A stretch of DNA of 29,793 nt from Clostridia bacterium. Lineage in GTDB: Bacteria > CBDUZB01 > JAGLHV01. The position numbers and the translations under genes are program-made. The notes beneath the pieces are model-generated. The model worked only from the letters and a program-made list of their open reading frames with translations, was not told where the DNA came from and searched no databases. Every line of letters starts with the position of its first letter. The first letter of the stretch is position 1. Of the stretch, positions 16,077-24,834 are shown piece after piece. Location: assembly GCA_030595925.1 (NCBI GenBank), contig JAUVLC010000022.1:1-29793 (forward strand), written 5' to 3'.

Positions 16077-17450
16077 TTATACAGGATCTTTTTTACCTGT
16101 TTTTACTTCGTTAATAATTTTGTTAACCAAAGCAGTAAAGTAAGGATCTTTAGTTAATTTTGTTTTTATTTTTTCACATGCATACATTACTGTCGTATGA
16201 TCTCTTTTTCCGAAGAAATCACCTATTTCCGTAGTAGATAATTCTGTAAGGGAACGAGCCAGATACATAGCAATTTGACGGGGAAAAGCAATGGCGTCGG
16301 TTCTTTTCTTACTTTTTATATCCGCAACTCCCAAATTAAAATGGATACAAATTATTTTTTGTATAGAAGAAAGAGTAATTGGAATTAGAATTTCTTCTTT
16401 GGTAATAATATCTTTTAGTATTTCTTTCGTTTTTTCTACGGTAATATCACTTCCGGTAAGAGAAGCAAAAGCTACTATTCGAATTAAAGAACCTTCTAAT
16501 TTTCTAATATTTGACTTTATCTGAGAAGCGATAAAGAGAATGACATCTTCCGGAACAAAAAGTCTTTCATTCTCAGCTTTTTTTCTTAAGATTGCTATTC
16601 TGGTTTCTAAATCAGGTGGTTGAATATCGGCAATAACTCCCCATTCAAACCGGGAACGAAGACGTTCTTCAATAGTAGGAATTTCTTTAGGAACAGCATC
16701 GGAAGTGATAACAATCTGTTTATGAGCATCGTAGAGAGCATTGAATGTGTGAAAGAAAATTTCTTGAGTACTCTCCTTTCCAGCTAAAAACTGAATATCA
16801 TCAATTAATAGGGCGTCTAACCCCCTGAATTTTTGGTGAAATTTATCCATTCGATCATTACGGAGAGAATCTATCATTTCATTGGTAAATTTTTCACTAC
16901 TTAAGTAACAAACTTTTGCTTTAGGGTTTTGTTCTTTTATGTAATACCCAATTGCATGCAATAAATGAGTTTTTCCAAGGCCTACTCCTCCATAAAAGAA
17001 TAATGGATTATACGCCCGGCCGGGGGATTTTGCTACTGCTTCGGCAGCAGCCTGGGCAAAACGATTGGAAGGACCAACAACAAAACTGGAAAAAGTATAC
17101 TTTGGATTAAAAGAATTACCTATAAAAACAGGAGGATTTAGTTTTGTTTCTTTTGTTTGATCATTAGCTAAGACAGAAATTTGCGGAGGAGGGGCGTTTG
17201 AAATTGAAAAACGAACTATAATTTTTTTGTCAACGTCAACAAGGGCAGTTAAAAGACTCTCCATTTTTTCCAAATAATGTTGTTTTAACCAGTCGGAAAA
17301 AAATTTATTTGGTACCTGGATAAGAAAAGTATCTTTTTCATATGATAGTGGTTTTAAGGGTTTGAACCATAAAGAAAAACTTTCTTCGTTGATATCTTTT
17401 CTAATAGTTTCCAGGGCTTGAGTCCACAATTTATCCATAGATTTAAGCAT
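16077..17450 (-). CDS. dnaA: Chromosomal replication initiator protein DnaA
   Basis: A 457-residue DnaA. Domain I is residues 1-85 (LWTQALETI ... WLKQHYLEKM), with a short linker to about 108. The AAA+ domain has Walker A GGVGLGKT (154-161), Walker B LLIDD (214-218) and sensor/arginine motifs (ERLRSRFEWG). The C-terminal DNA-binding domain carries the signature AFPRQIAMYLARSLTE followed by FGKRDHTTVMYA. The ATG at 17450 has AAGGA 12 nt upstream; an internal ATG at 17438 (MDKLW) has none. A dyad overlapping the likely promoter and two DnaA boxes upstream suggest autoregulation. Confidence 0.98.
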   Translation of the reverse strand: MLKSMDKLWTQALETIRKDINEESFSLWFKPLKPLSYEKDTFLIQVPNKFFSDWLKQHYLEKMESLLTALVDVDKKIIVRFSISNAPPPQISVLANDQTKETKLNPPVFIGNSFNPKYTFSSFVVGPSNRFAQAAAEAVAKSPGRAYNPLFFYGGVGLGKTHLLHAIGYYIKEQNPKAKVCYLSSEKFTNEMIDSLRNDRMDKFHQKFRGLDALLIDDIQFLAGKESTQEIFFHTFNALYDAHKQIVITSDAVPKEIPTIEERLRSRFEWGVIADIQPPDLETRIAILRKKAENERLFVPEDVILFIASQIKSNIRKLEGSLIRIVAFASLTGSDITVEKTKEILKDIITKEEILIPITLSSIQKIICIHFNLGVADIKSKKRTDAIAFPRQIAMYLARSLTELSTTEIGDFFGKRDHTTVMYACEKIKTKLTKDPYFTALVNKIINEVKTGKKDPV

Positions 17451-17482
17451 AATTTCAAAGGTTCCTTTAAATGGGATGGTTT

Positions 17483-17508
17483 TTTTCGTTTATAACCGAA
17501 AACGAAAA
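17483..17508. promoter_or_regulatory. Dyad overlapping the putative dnaA -10 region
   Basis: TTTTCGTTT (17483-17491) and AAACGAAAA (17500-17508) are perfect inverted repeats with an 8-nt spacer ataaccga. On the minus strand TATAAA lies at the edge of the spacer and could be the dnaA -10, so a protein bound here would control dnaA. Confidence 0.4.
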
Positions 17509-17542
17509 GTGTAGTAAAATATACGTAAAAAAAGAAATAATT

Positions 17543-17582
17543 AAACTTATCCACAATTGTTAGTAAGTGTGTGGATAAGTTT
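17543..17582. promoter_or_regulatory. Pair of inverted DnaA boxes
   Basis: Perfect TTATCCACA at 17547-17555 and its reverse complement TGTGGATAA at 17570-17578. The match extends to 13-bp arms (AAACTTATCCACA, 17543-17555 with 17570-17582). The 14-nt spacer contains the octamer TGTTAGTA (17558-17565). Confidence 0.85.
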
Positions 17583-17945
17583 ATCTTTTATATTAGATTA
17601 GGCATTTTTACCCGAAATGTTTTTAGTATTGATTAGGATTATGGAATAAAAAGAAAAAATGCAAAAAACACCTTTAAAGTTTAATCAAAAAAAAACAAAA
17701 AGTCAAGGAAAAAATATAATTTTCGCCAAGAAAAAGTCCAGAGAAGATAACATTTGAATTAATATTTTTGTGAAAAGCTTATGTGCTTAATTTGTTCTAT
17801 CACATTGTACATAAAAAGAGAAGAGAAATTTTTTAATGGGAATAGTAAAATAGAAAGTTTATTAGATAAAAGAGGTCTATAAATTATAAAGAAAAAAAAT
17901 AAAAAATCAAGAATTTTCCAATAAAAAGTAAACGTATTTATTTTC

Positions 17946-17974
17946 TTGACAAAGGATAACCGATAAAGTATAAT
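17946..17974 (+). promoter_or_regulatory. Consensus sigma70 promoter of the rpmH cluster
   Basis: TTGACA (17946-17951) and TATAAT (17969-17974) are both perfect and separated by 17 nt. It lies about 50 nt before the rpmH start and should drive rpmH, rnpA and probably yidD and yidC. Confidence 0.9.
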
Positions 17975-18024
17975 CAAACTCAAATTTCAGAGATTATAAA
18001 AATGTAGTATTTCAGGAGAAAAAA

Positions 18025-18159
18025 ATGAAAAGGACTTTTCAGCCAAATATAAGAAAAAGAAAAAAGAAACATGGATTTAGGGAAAGAATGAGTACAAAAG
18101 AAGGACAGGCAATAATAAGCCGGAGGAGAAAAAAGGGAAGAAAAAAATTAACGGCATAA
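18025..18159 (+). CDS. rpmH: 50S ribosomal protein L34
   Basis: A 44-residue, highly basic protein of the large ribosomal subunit. It starts [18 protein letters not shown] and continues [20 protein letters not shown], the complete L34 pattern at the usual length. The ATG follows AGGAG at 5-6 nt spacing. It is first in the conserved rpmH-rnpA-yidD-yidC cluster next to the origin and is directly behind a consensus promoter. Confidence 0.98.
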   Translation: MKRTFQPNIRKRKKKHGFRERMSTKEGQAIISRRRKKGRKKLTA

Positions 18160-18176
18160 ATAATAGATAAGATTAA

Positions 18177-18557
18177 ATGAAAAAAGAATTTTCTTTCAAA
18201 AGAGAAGAACATCTGAGGTTAAGAAAAGAGTTTAGTGCTGTTTTCCGGGCGAAAGAAGCATATGTCAATAAACAAATAGTGATGTATGTAAAAAAAAGAG
18301 ATTTTTTGTCCGGAAAAGAAAGCGGGGAAAAACCGTTAACTTCGCGGATAGGGATTGTTATAAAAAGGAAAATAGGGAAGGCTATAAAAAGAAACCGTAT
18401 TAAAAGATTGATTAGGGAAGTTTTTAGGTTAAATAAAGAAAAGTTAATTGTAGTAGTGGATATGATTCTAATTGCCAGATTAAATATAAAAGAGATGAAA
18501 TACCAAGAGATGGAAAAAGTGGTTTTTGACCTATGGGAAAAAGCAAATATAATTTGA
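18177..18557 (+). CDS. rnpA: Ribonuclease P protein component
   Basis: A 126-residue basic protein that assists the RNase P RNA in cutting tRNA 5' leaders. The hallmark RNR helix, KRNRIKRLIREVFR, is at residues 71-84. The N-terminal strand region (HLRLRKEFSAVFRA) and the RIGIVIKRKIGKA segment also fit. It begins 17 nt after rpmH, the normal arrangement. Confidence 0.96.
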   Translation: MKKEFSFKREEHLRLRKEFSAVFRAKEAYVNKQIVMYVKKRDFLSGKESGEKPLTSRIGIVIKRKIGKAIKRNRIKRLIREVFRLNKEKLIVVVDMILIARLNIKEMKYQEMEKVVFDLWEKANII

Positions 18558-18591
18558 GGAAGAATAAAAGTAATTAACTAAAAAACTGCAA

Positions 18592-18807
18592 ATGAGTAGA
18601 AAAATTGTTTTGACAATAATTGAAATATATCAAAAGATATCCTCTTTTTGGCCTAAGACCTGTCGTTTTTATCCAACATGCTCTTCGTATACGTCCGAAG
18701 CAATACAAAAATACGGGGTGAGGAAAGGGGTTTTTTTAGGAATAAAACGGATTGTTAAGTGTCATCCTTTTTTTCCGGGAGGATATGATCCGCTGGATAA
18801 GGGATAA
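18592..18807 (+). CDS. yidD: Membrane protein insertion efficiency factor YidD
   Basis: A 71-residue protein of the YidD family, thought to help YidC-dependent membrane insertion. The family pattern is complete: [19 protein letters not shown] (residues 24-42) and [13 protein letters not shown] (56-68). The N-terminal helix is amphipathic. It lies 34 nt after rnpA, and yidC starts 34 nt after its stop. Confidence 0.95.
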   Translation: MSRKIVLTIIEIYQKISSFWPKTCRFYPTCSSYTSEAIQKYGVRKGVFLGIKRIVKCHPFFPGGYDPLDKG

Positions 18808-18841
18808 CTTTCAAATTAAAGAAAATATAAGGAAAAATATT

Positions 18842-20416
18842 ATGGAAAAAAGAACTGTAATTGCTATAATTTTGTCAGTGTTGGTTATGAGTGTTTGGGT
18901 TAAATTTTTTGCCCCTAGAAAAGTAACGACTAAAGAAAGTGCAGTGAAAACGGAGCAAAAAAAAGGGATTGTAACCCCTATTGAAGGCGAAATAGAAAAG
19001 GTAAAGGAAGTGGAGAAAATAGAAGAAGAGGCTAAAGGGAAAGAAATCATTGTTGAAACAGATAAAATATTAGCTTCTTTATCAACACTGGGTGGAGGAA
19101 TAACTGGGTGGAGCATAAAAGAAAAAGGAGCCTGGACTAGTTTACTCCTAAAAGAAAAGACAGCTGCTCCTCTGGAGTTTTACAAAGAGGCTATTTTTAC
19201 TGTAAATAAGGAAGAGTTGACAATAGATGACTCTTATCCGGAAGGAAGAATTATTTTTACTTATAACCCTCCGGATGGGGATATTTCCATCTGCAAAACG
19301 TATAAATTTAAGAAGGATAGCTATTTAATAGAATTGGATATAAAAATAACTAATAAATCAGGGGCGGAAAAAAGAATAGAAACATTTACTTTAGGATGGG
19401 AAGCAGGGATTGGACCGGAAGATGTAGCAATGAAAAAAGGCCGGGGTGTACAGGGAATCAAACCTTTACTATTTCACGAAGGAAAATTAGTAAAAAAGAT
19501 AAAAATGAAAGAAGGGGAGAGTAAAGAATATACCGGAGACATTAAATGGATAGGAGTAGATAATAGTTATTTTTTACTTGCTTTAATTCCGGAAGAAAAT
19601 GTTTTTTCTAAAGTAAACATAGAAAAAAAGGAAATTATTCCTCATGTAAAACTAATAACTTCCTTAGAGCTGAAACCGGGGGAAATCAAAGACATCAAGG
19701 TGCAGATGTATTTAGGTCCCAAAGAGTATGAGCGGTTGAAAAAGGTAGAAAAGAATTTAGAAGAGGCGGTAGAGTTTGGATTTTTCGGAAGTATTGGAAA
19801 AGGGGTTTTGTTTATTTTAAAATTTTTCTATAAAATTACCGGTAATTTCGGATGGTCAATAGTGTTATTAACAATGGTTTTGCAGGTTGTTTTATTGCCG
19901 CTTACGATGAAAAGTTTTAAATCTATGCAATCGTTAAAAAAAATACAACCGCAAATAAACATGTTGAGAGAAAAATATAAAGAAGATCCTAAACGGTTAA
20001 ATATAGAAATGATGAATCTTTATAAAACCAGAAAGGTCAATCCGTTTGGCGGTTGTTTGCCTATGATTCTACAAATTCCCGTTTTTTGGGCGCTATTTAC
20101 TACTTTACGGAATACAGTGGAATTAAGATATGCACCATTTATTTTTTGGATAAAAGATCTTTCTTCCTATGATCCGTTATATATTTTGCCTGTACTTATG
20201 GGGATAGTGATGTTTTTACAGCAGAAAATGACAACTACGGACCCTCAGCAGGCAAAAATAGTTGTTTTTATGCCGGTAATTTTTGTTGTTTTATTTTTAA
20301 AATTTCCGTCAGGGTTAGTATTATACTGGTTCATAAATAATATTTTCAATTTGAGTATGCAATTAATAGTAATTGGACAAAGCCGGAAGAAAGAATTGAT
20401 ACAGATAACTAAATAA
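18842..20416 (+). CDS. yidC: Membrane protein insertase YidC
   Basis: A 524-residue YidC/Oxa1 insertase. I start it at the ATG at 18842 (MEKRTVIAIILSVLVM), which gives the standard first transmembrane helix; upstream in-frame ATGs lie inside yidD. Residues about 55-310 are the periplasmic P1 beta-supersandwich domain found in diderm YidC. The conserved insertase core follows (LPLTMKSFKSMQSLKKIQPQ, then GGCLPMILQIPVFWALF) with five hydrophobic segments and a basic tail. The P1 domain supports a diderm envelope. The usual jag and mnmE genes do not follow. Confidence 0.96.
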   Translation: MEKRTVIAIILSVLVMSVWVKFFAPRKVTTKESAVKTEQKKGIVTPIEGEIEKVKEVEKIEEEAKGKEIIVETDKILASLSTLGGGITGWSIKEKGAWTSLLLKEKTAAPLEFYKEAIFTVNKEELTIDDSYPEGRIIFTYNPPDGDISICKTYKFKKDSYLIELDIKITNKSGAEKRIETFTLGWEAGIGPEDVAMKKGRGVQGIKPLLFHEGKLVKKIKMKEGESKEYTGDIKWIGVDNSYFLLALIPEENVFSKVNIEKKEIIPHVKLITSLELKPGEIKDIKVQMYLGPKEYERLKKVEKNLEEAVEFGFFGSIGKGVLFILKFFYKITGNFGWSIVLLTMVLQVVLLPLTMKSFKSMQSLKKIQPQINMLREKYKEDPKRLNIEMMNLYKTRKVNPFGGCLPMILQIPVFWALFTTLRNTVELRYAPFIFWIKDLSSYDPLYILPVLMGIVMFLQQKMTTTDPQQAKIVVFMPVIFVVLFLKFPSGLVLYWFINNIFNLSMQLIVIGQSRKKELIQITK

Positions 20417-20482
20417 AAAAGTTGTGACAGTTTTCTTGTGTTTTAAAAAATTCTTAAATTTTATAAAAAGGAGGTGGAAAAG

Positions 20483-21463
20483 GTGGAAAAGAAAGTATCG
20501 TATAAGGAATTAGGGTTGGTAAATACCAGAGAAATGTTTGAAAAAGCAAATAAAGGAGGATATGCTATTCCTGCTTATAATTTCAATAATATGGAGCAAT
20601 TACAGGCTATTATTACTGCTTGTGTAAAAAGTAAATCACCGGTAATTTTGCAGATTTCCAAAGGGGCACGAAAATATGCCAATCAAATCCTTTTGCAGTA
20701 TATGGCTGGAGGAGTTATAGAAATGGCTAAAGAAATGGGAGAAAATATTCCTATCGCGTTACATCTTGATCATGGGGATAGTTTTGAGTTAACCAAGTCT
20801 TGTGTAGATTCGGGATTTTCTTCTATAATGATAGATGGTTCTGCTCTTTCTTATGAAGAGAATATAAAATTGACCAAACAAGTCGTAGAGTATGCCCATC
20901 CTCTTGATGTAACAGTGGAAGGGGAGCTGGGTGTATTGGCAGGAATAGAAGATGAAGTGTCCAGTGAGGTATCACATTATACTCAGCCGGAGCAGGTGGA
21001 AGATTTTGTGAAAAGAACGAATGTGGATTCCCTGGCAATATCTATAGGAACCAGCCATGGAGCTTATAAATTTAAGCTCCAACCGGGGGAGACTGTTCCT
21101 CCGTTACGTTTTGATATTCTGGAAGAAATTGAGAAAAGAATTCCCGGATTTCCTATTGTATTACACGGGGCGTCATCAGTACTTCCCGAATATATAGAAA
21201 TGATTAATAAATTCGGGGGAAAGATGGAAAATGCCGTAGGTGTTCCTGAAGAGCAGTTGAGAAAAGCAACAAAAAGTGCTGTATGTAAAATAAATATCGA
21301 TTCTGACGGACGCTTAGCGATGACTGCTACCATTAGACGAATTTTTGCGGAAAAACCGGGAGAATTTGATCCTCGCAAATATTTAGGTCCCGCGCGGGAA
21401 GAATTGATTAAAATGTATATGCATAAAAATGAAGAGGTTTTAGGTAGTGCCCAAAAAGCATAA
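20483..21463 (+). CDS. fba: Fructose-bisphosphate aldolase, class II
   Basis: The zinc aldolase that interconverts fructose-1,6-bisphosphate with dihydroxyacetone phosphate and glyceraldehyde-3-phosphate. I start it at the GTG at 20483 (326 residues), with AAGGAGG 8 nt upstream. An earlier in-frame GTG at 20474 overlaps that site. Key residues in this numbering are the catalytic Asp96 and zinc ligand His97 in LDHGD, the VEGELG loop, His192 in GTSHGAYK and His228 in VLHGASS. The final third (KINIDSDGRLAMTATIRR) fits the family. It stands directly behind yidC and converges with the next gene at a 14-nt gap. Confidence 0.94.
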   Translation: MEKKVSYKELGLVNTREMFEKANKGGYAIPAYNFNNMEQLQAIITACVKSKSPVILQISKGARKYANQILLQYMAGGVIEMAKEMGENIPIALHLDHGDSFELTKSCVDSGFSSIMIDGSALSYEENIKLTKQVVEYAHPLDVTVEGELGVLAGIEDEVSSEVSHYTQPEQVEDFVKRTNVDSLAISIGTSHGAYKFKLQPGETVPPLRFDILEEIEKRIPGFPIVLHGASSVLPEYIEMINKFGGKMENAVGVPEEQLRKATKSAVCKINIDSDGRLAMTATIRRIFAEKPGEFDPRKYLGPAREELIKMYMHKNEEVLGSAQKA

Positions 21464-21477
21464 GAGAATTGATGGGG

Positions 21478-22401
21478 CTAAAAAGAGAATAGAGTGTCGT
21501 AAATTTCCAGAAACTCCTGAAATTCCAACGTTTTTCTGATTTTATCAAAATCTTTGTCCTTTCTTATTTTATCTTTCCATATATCCGGTGCTGTAGGGAT
21601 ATAATTTTTTAGATTTTCCATAGCACCGGAGACATCACCAAGAAGAGAGCTCATACAAGCAGTGTTGTAGTAGGCTATAGGTAGTTTTTCATGTTGAGCG
21701 GAAAAGAAATAATCATACGCTTTTTGATAATCTCCCTTTCTATAAAGAGACATTCCTACGCTGTTTAATAAGGTACAAATTTTTAGAAGAATAGTATTGT
21801 AAAAGGTATCCCATGAATAGCCTTGGATTACAGGTGTTTTTTCTGTAAAGTCAGGTGCTTGAAATACTTTAACTAGAGAAAGCATTACGAAATTATGAGG
21901 CGGAAATAAATAGGAAGAAAAATCTTTAATAGCTGTGGGATAGTTAAGGGCTTTTTCATATTCCGTAAGGGGAAAATCAATTACGGCAATTTTTTTATCC
22001 ACTATTTGAGAGGATAAGTATAAACTATATGTATTTTCCTGGATATTTGTTTTGAATGTCCATTTTAAGGGGAATGTTGACAAATTTTGCGGAAAAAATT
22101 GGTTAAGTATATTGATTTGAATTTCGGAGTATTCTAAATTTAAAGGTATATCCGAAGGGTTAATTTTAGTTACCAGATTCGTATTTACTTCTATTTTTGA
22201 AAAATCTAATTGTAATTTGTCCAGAGAAACAGAATTTTCATTTTGTTTAACGTTTTTAATCAAATAATAAATAAATTCCCCATTACAGCCAAGAGGGAAA
22301 ATTCGGTAACTGTTAGTTGACTTATTGTCTGTTGTTGCCTCCAAAGACAAGTTTTGGCAAAAAAGTAAAAAGAAAAAAAGTGGTAATAGTTTTTTATACA
22401 T
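21478..22401 (-). CDS. Exported TPR-containing protein
   Basis: A 307-residue protein with a hydrophobic N-terminal signal (residues 4-22), a beta-rich middle region of about 170 residues that I do not recognise, and C-terminal tetratricopeptide-like helices from about 215. SVGMSLYRKGDYQKAYDYFFSA is followed by IAYYNTACMSSLLGDVSGAMENLKNYI and a closing KDKDFDKIRKTLEFQEFLE. That closing motif is common at the end of TPR proteins. It is one of two right-arm genes on the minus strand, convergent with fba. A scaffold or binding role in the periplasm is likely; substrate unknown. Confidence 0.75.
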   Translation of the reverse strand: MYKKLLPLFFFLLFCQNLSLEATTDNKSTNSYRIFPLGCNGEFIYYLIKNVKQNENSVSLDKLQLDFSKIEVNTNLVTKINPSDIPLNLEYSEIQINILNQFFPQNLSTFPLKWTFKTNIQENTYSLYLSSQIVDKKIAVIDFPLTEYEKALNYPTAIKDFSSYLFPPHNFVMLSLVKVFQAPDFTEKTPVIQGYSWDTFYNTILLKICTLLNSVGMSLYRKGDYQKAYDYFFSAQHEKLPIAYYNTACMSSLLGDVSGAMENLKNYIPTAPDIWKDKIRKDKDFDKIRKTLEFQEFLEIYDTLFSF

Positions 22402-22668
22402 AATTATCCTGAGCCTTTTTAAATTAGTGGAATGAGGAAAAATACAATATTTCGAATTTTCGTGAGTATTATAACTTTTAGTTATTTAAAGGTCAATATA
22501 AATTTTGCAGGAATCAAACCTAAATTACAAACCCGCATCGGAATAATGTTGCTATACAAGTAAAAATTTAGCATTATTTACTGGATAAGTGACTAAAGAC
22601 ACATCGACAAATCAAGAGATTTAGTGCATATTTATAATAGGGAGTCCTTTTTAAAAAGGAAACTTAAA

Positions 22669-24678
22669 ATGAAAAAAGCAATAGAAATAAGTCTTTTTTT
22701 AATTATTTGTTTAGCCGGAAGTGTAAGCGGGGAAATATATTATGTAAAAACAGATGGAGATAATACCAGGAGCGGGTTAAGTTGGGAAAATGCCTGGCAG
22801 AGTCCTTCCTACGCGGCTACTCAGGCGCAAGCAGGAGATACGGTTTATTTGCAAAGTGCTACCTGGAATGACGAACATATAGTATTAGCTAATAGTGGGA
22901 CGGAAGGGAATCCGATTACTTTTGCCGGGTATGGTGGAAAGGCTATTTTAGATGGGGGGGATAAAACCGGAATAGGAATACGAGTTGTCGGGAAATCCTT
23001 TTTTACTATTTCAGGGGTACATATTAAGGATTATTATGAAGGAATAAGTATAGAACATACAACCACCGGAGTAGTTTTGGATGATTTTATAATAGAAAGA
23101 ACGCAAAGAAGCGCACTTATTTTTAAGGGGGAGGGAGAAAGTGTGGCCTCTGATATTACTATCTCCAATTTTGTTATGTATGAAACGGGTTGGGATGGAT
23201 ATCCTGCTATTTCGCACGAATTTGGTTGGAATTCGCATGATATAAGGATTTTTCAATTTGAGATAAGGGATACTTATGGGGAAGGAATCAATTGGCGATT
23301 TAGTAAACGTGTGCATATTTATAATGGAAAAATTTACAATACAGCCAGTGATGCCATTCATTTACAATTATGTGTGGATGATTCTATTATAGAAAATATG
23401 TGGATAAAAAATACAGGCTGGCATGGAATTGTTATCCATGATCATACAGTAGGCGGTTATCCCTGTCACAATAATATAATCAGAAATTGTTATGTTGGCT
23501 ATGCATCCCATAATGATATAGATCTCCGTTCCGGGGCATATAATACAGTCGTAGAGAATTGTACATTGGATGGGACACCAACGACCGGACAGGGAATATA
23601 TTTTCATAATTTAGGGGCGGGATTGATAGCAAGAAATAATACAATATATAACACCGGAGATGGAATAGATGGGGGACCGTCACCCGGAGAATATTTGCGG
23701 GATATTTTAATAGAAGATAACATATTATATAATTTAACCAACGGCATTTGTTTTCAAAGCGGGACGGAAAATGTTACTATTAAAGGGAATTTAGTATATA
23801 ATACCGAAGTGCCTATTTCTGTAAGTGGAGACAACATTCTTATAGAAGAGAATGACATAAAAGAAAAAACCTATCGTATAAATACCGGAAAAGGGAAAGT
23901 AAAGAATGCATTAGATAAAACTTATTTTGTCAGAAGTTCCTGGGGCGCAGAGGTTACAGTGGAATATACAGGGGGACAGGTTTTTGATTATGAGATAACT
24001 TATAATGACGGGGATAATAGTTATACCGAATCGGTATGGAGTCCTCAAGGTAGTGAATTTACCCTGAAATCAACAGCAGAGGAGGGAAAGAATGGGATTA
24101 TTGCTAAAATTACTACTTACCCCATAAAATTAACGGTCGCAGGAGGAGAAGTTACCGTAAAAGTAAACACTGTCAATTTTTTTGTTTCACAAGGAGAAAG
24201 TATTATCAACTTTACAGTTTGGGCAACGGACGGAAACAATATAATTTTTATAATAGAAGATTTAATTCCCGGAAAATTTTATAAGGTCAAAAGAGAAAGT
24301 AATTTTTACACTACAGAACAGGCAAATAGAGAGGGAAGGATTCAATTTGAAAATTCAGAATGGAGCAGGGAACATAGTTTTGAAATTGAAGAAATTCCGA
24401 CAGGAATTATAAAGGAAAATAAAATTTCTCTTTTTCCCAATCCTTATGTAGCTAATCGGGATATGGGAGGAAAAATCAAATTTGGTAATCTTCCTCCGGA
24501 GGCAACGATAAGGATATATACAATACGAGGAGAAGAAATAACCAGAATAGAACATAAATCTTCTGTGGAGGGGGATTCTAAAAGTTGGGATGTGAGGAAT
24601 ATTGCCGGAGGAGTATATATTTATTATATTGATTCTGCGCAACGAAAGGCAAAAGGAAAAGTATCAATTATAAAATAA
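22669..24678 (+). CDS. Secreted right-handed beta-helix protein with FlgD/T9SS-like C-terminal domain
   Basis: 669 residues from the ATG at 22669, which has AAGGAAA upstream; an earlier in-frame ATG lacks a ribosome site. Residues 1-21 are a signal peptide. EIYYVKTDGDNTRSG followed by QAGDTVYLQ is the DUF1565-like cap of parallel beta-helices. Repeated 20-25-residue rungs (IRNCYVGY, VENCTLDGT, ARNNTIYNT, IEDNILYN, IKGNLVYN) span about 60-400, as in pectate lyase/NosD folds. About 400-580 is beta-rich and unassigned. The last 80 residues (LFPNPYVANRD ... GGVYIYYI) resemble the FlgD-Ig/type IX sorting domain. Possibly a polysaccharide-active surface protein; no catalytic residues are identified. 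Confidence 0.85.
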   Translation: MKKAIEISLFLIICLAGSVSGEIYYVKTDGDNTRSGLSWENAWQSPSYAATQAQAGDTVYLQSATWNDEHIVLANSGTEGNPITFAGYGGKAILDGGDKTGIGIRVVGKSFFTISGVHIKDYYEGISIEHTTTGVVLDDFIIERTQRSALIFKGEGESVASDITISNFVMYETGWDGYPAISHEFGWNSHDIRIFQFEIRDTYGEGINWRFSKRVHIYNGKIYNTASDAIHLQLCVDDSIIENMWIKNTGWHGIVIHDHTVGGYPCHNNIIRNCYVGYASHNDIDLRSGAYNTVVENCTLDGTPTTGQGIYFHNLGAGLIARNNTIYNTGDGIDGGPSPGEYLRDILIEDNILYNLTNGICFQSGTENVTIKGNLVYNTEVPISVSGDNILIEENDIKEKTYRINTGKGKVKNALDKTYFVRSSWGAEVTVEYTGGQVFDYEITYNDGDNSYTESVWSPQGSEFTLKSTAEEGKNGIIAKITTYPIKLTVAGGEVTVKVNTVNFFVSQGESIINFTVWATDGNNIIFIIEDLIPGKFYKVKRESNFYTTEQANREGRIQFENSEWSREHSFEIEEIPTGIIKENKISLFPNPYVANRDMGGKIKFGNLPPEATIRIYTIRGEEITRIEHKSSVEGDSKSWDVRNIAGGVYIYYIDSAQRKAKGKVSIIK

Positions 24679-24713
24679 ATAATTAAGAAATTTTAAATTA
24701 AGAAGAGGGAAAA

Positions 24714-24748
24714 AGGAGGATGGAGAAAATCCATCCTTCTTTGTTTTT
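24714..24748 (+). terminator. Rho-independent terminator after the beta-helix gene
   Basis: An 11-bp stem AGGAGGATGGA/TCCATCCTTCT (one G-T pair) with a GAAAA loop is followed by TTGTTTTT. It lies 36 nt after the stop codon. Confidence 0.85.
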
Positions 24749-24764
24749 AAAAAAGCAATAAATC

Positions 24765-24793
24765 TTGACGAATAAGAAAAATTCTTGTAGAAT
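24765..24793 (+). promoter_or_regulatory. Sigma70-type promoter of the DUF502-MFS-proA chain
   Basis: TTGACG (24765-24770) and TAGAAT (24788-24793) with 17-nt spacing, directly behind the terminator and about 40 nt before the first start. The -10 matches that of the promoter at 8203-8232. Confidence 0.75.
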
Positions 24794-24834
24794 GTAGAAT
24801 CAAATAAAAAATGGGAAAATCTAAAGGAGTGAAA

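Larger units (their letters stand above)
17451..18024. other. Putative oriC, upstream half, between dnaA and rpmH
   Basis: 574 bp of AT-rich sequence separating divergent gene sets; gene direction and purine bias switch here. It contains two perfect inverted DnaA boxes, an octamer shared with the dnaA-dnaN gap, a dyad at the dnaA promoter and the rpmH promoter. The stretch 17640-17940 is A-rich on the plus strand with no further perfect DnaA box and no gene. Confidence 0.75.

Noticed and set aside
17759-17983. Minus-strand open frame in the origin region
   Set aside because: Low-complexity Phe/Leu/Ile-rich translation covering the rpmH promoter, with no ribosome site and no recognisable family.
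22500-22562. Possible degenerate minus-strand tRNA (aggaatcaaacct followed by tRNA-like spacing)
   Set aside because: No acceptor stem and no convincing anticodon arm could be paired; the resemblance is limited to one arm.
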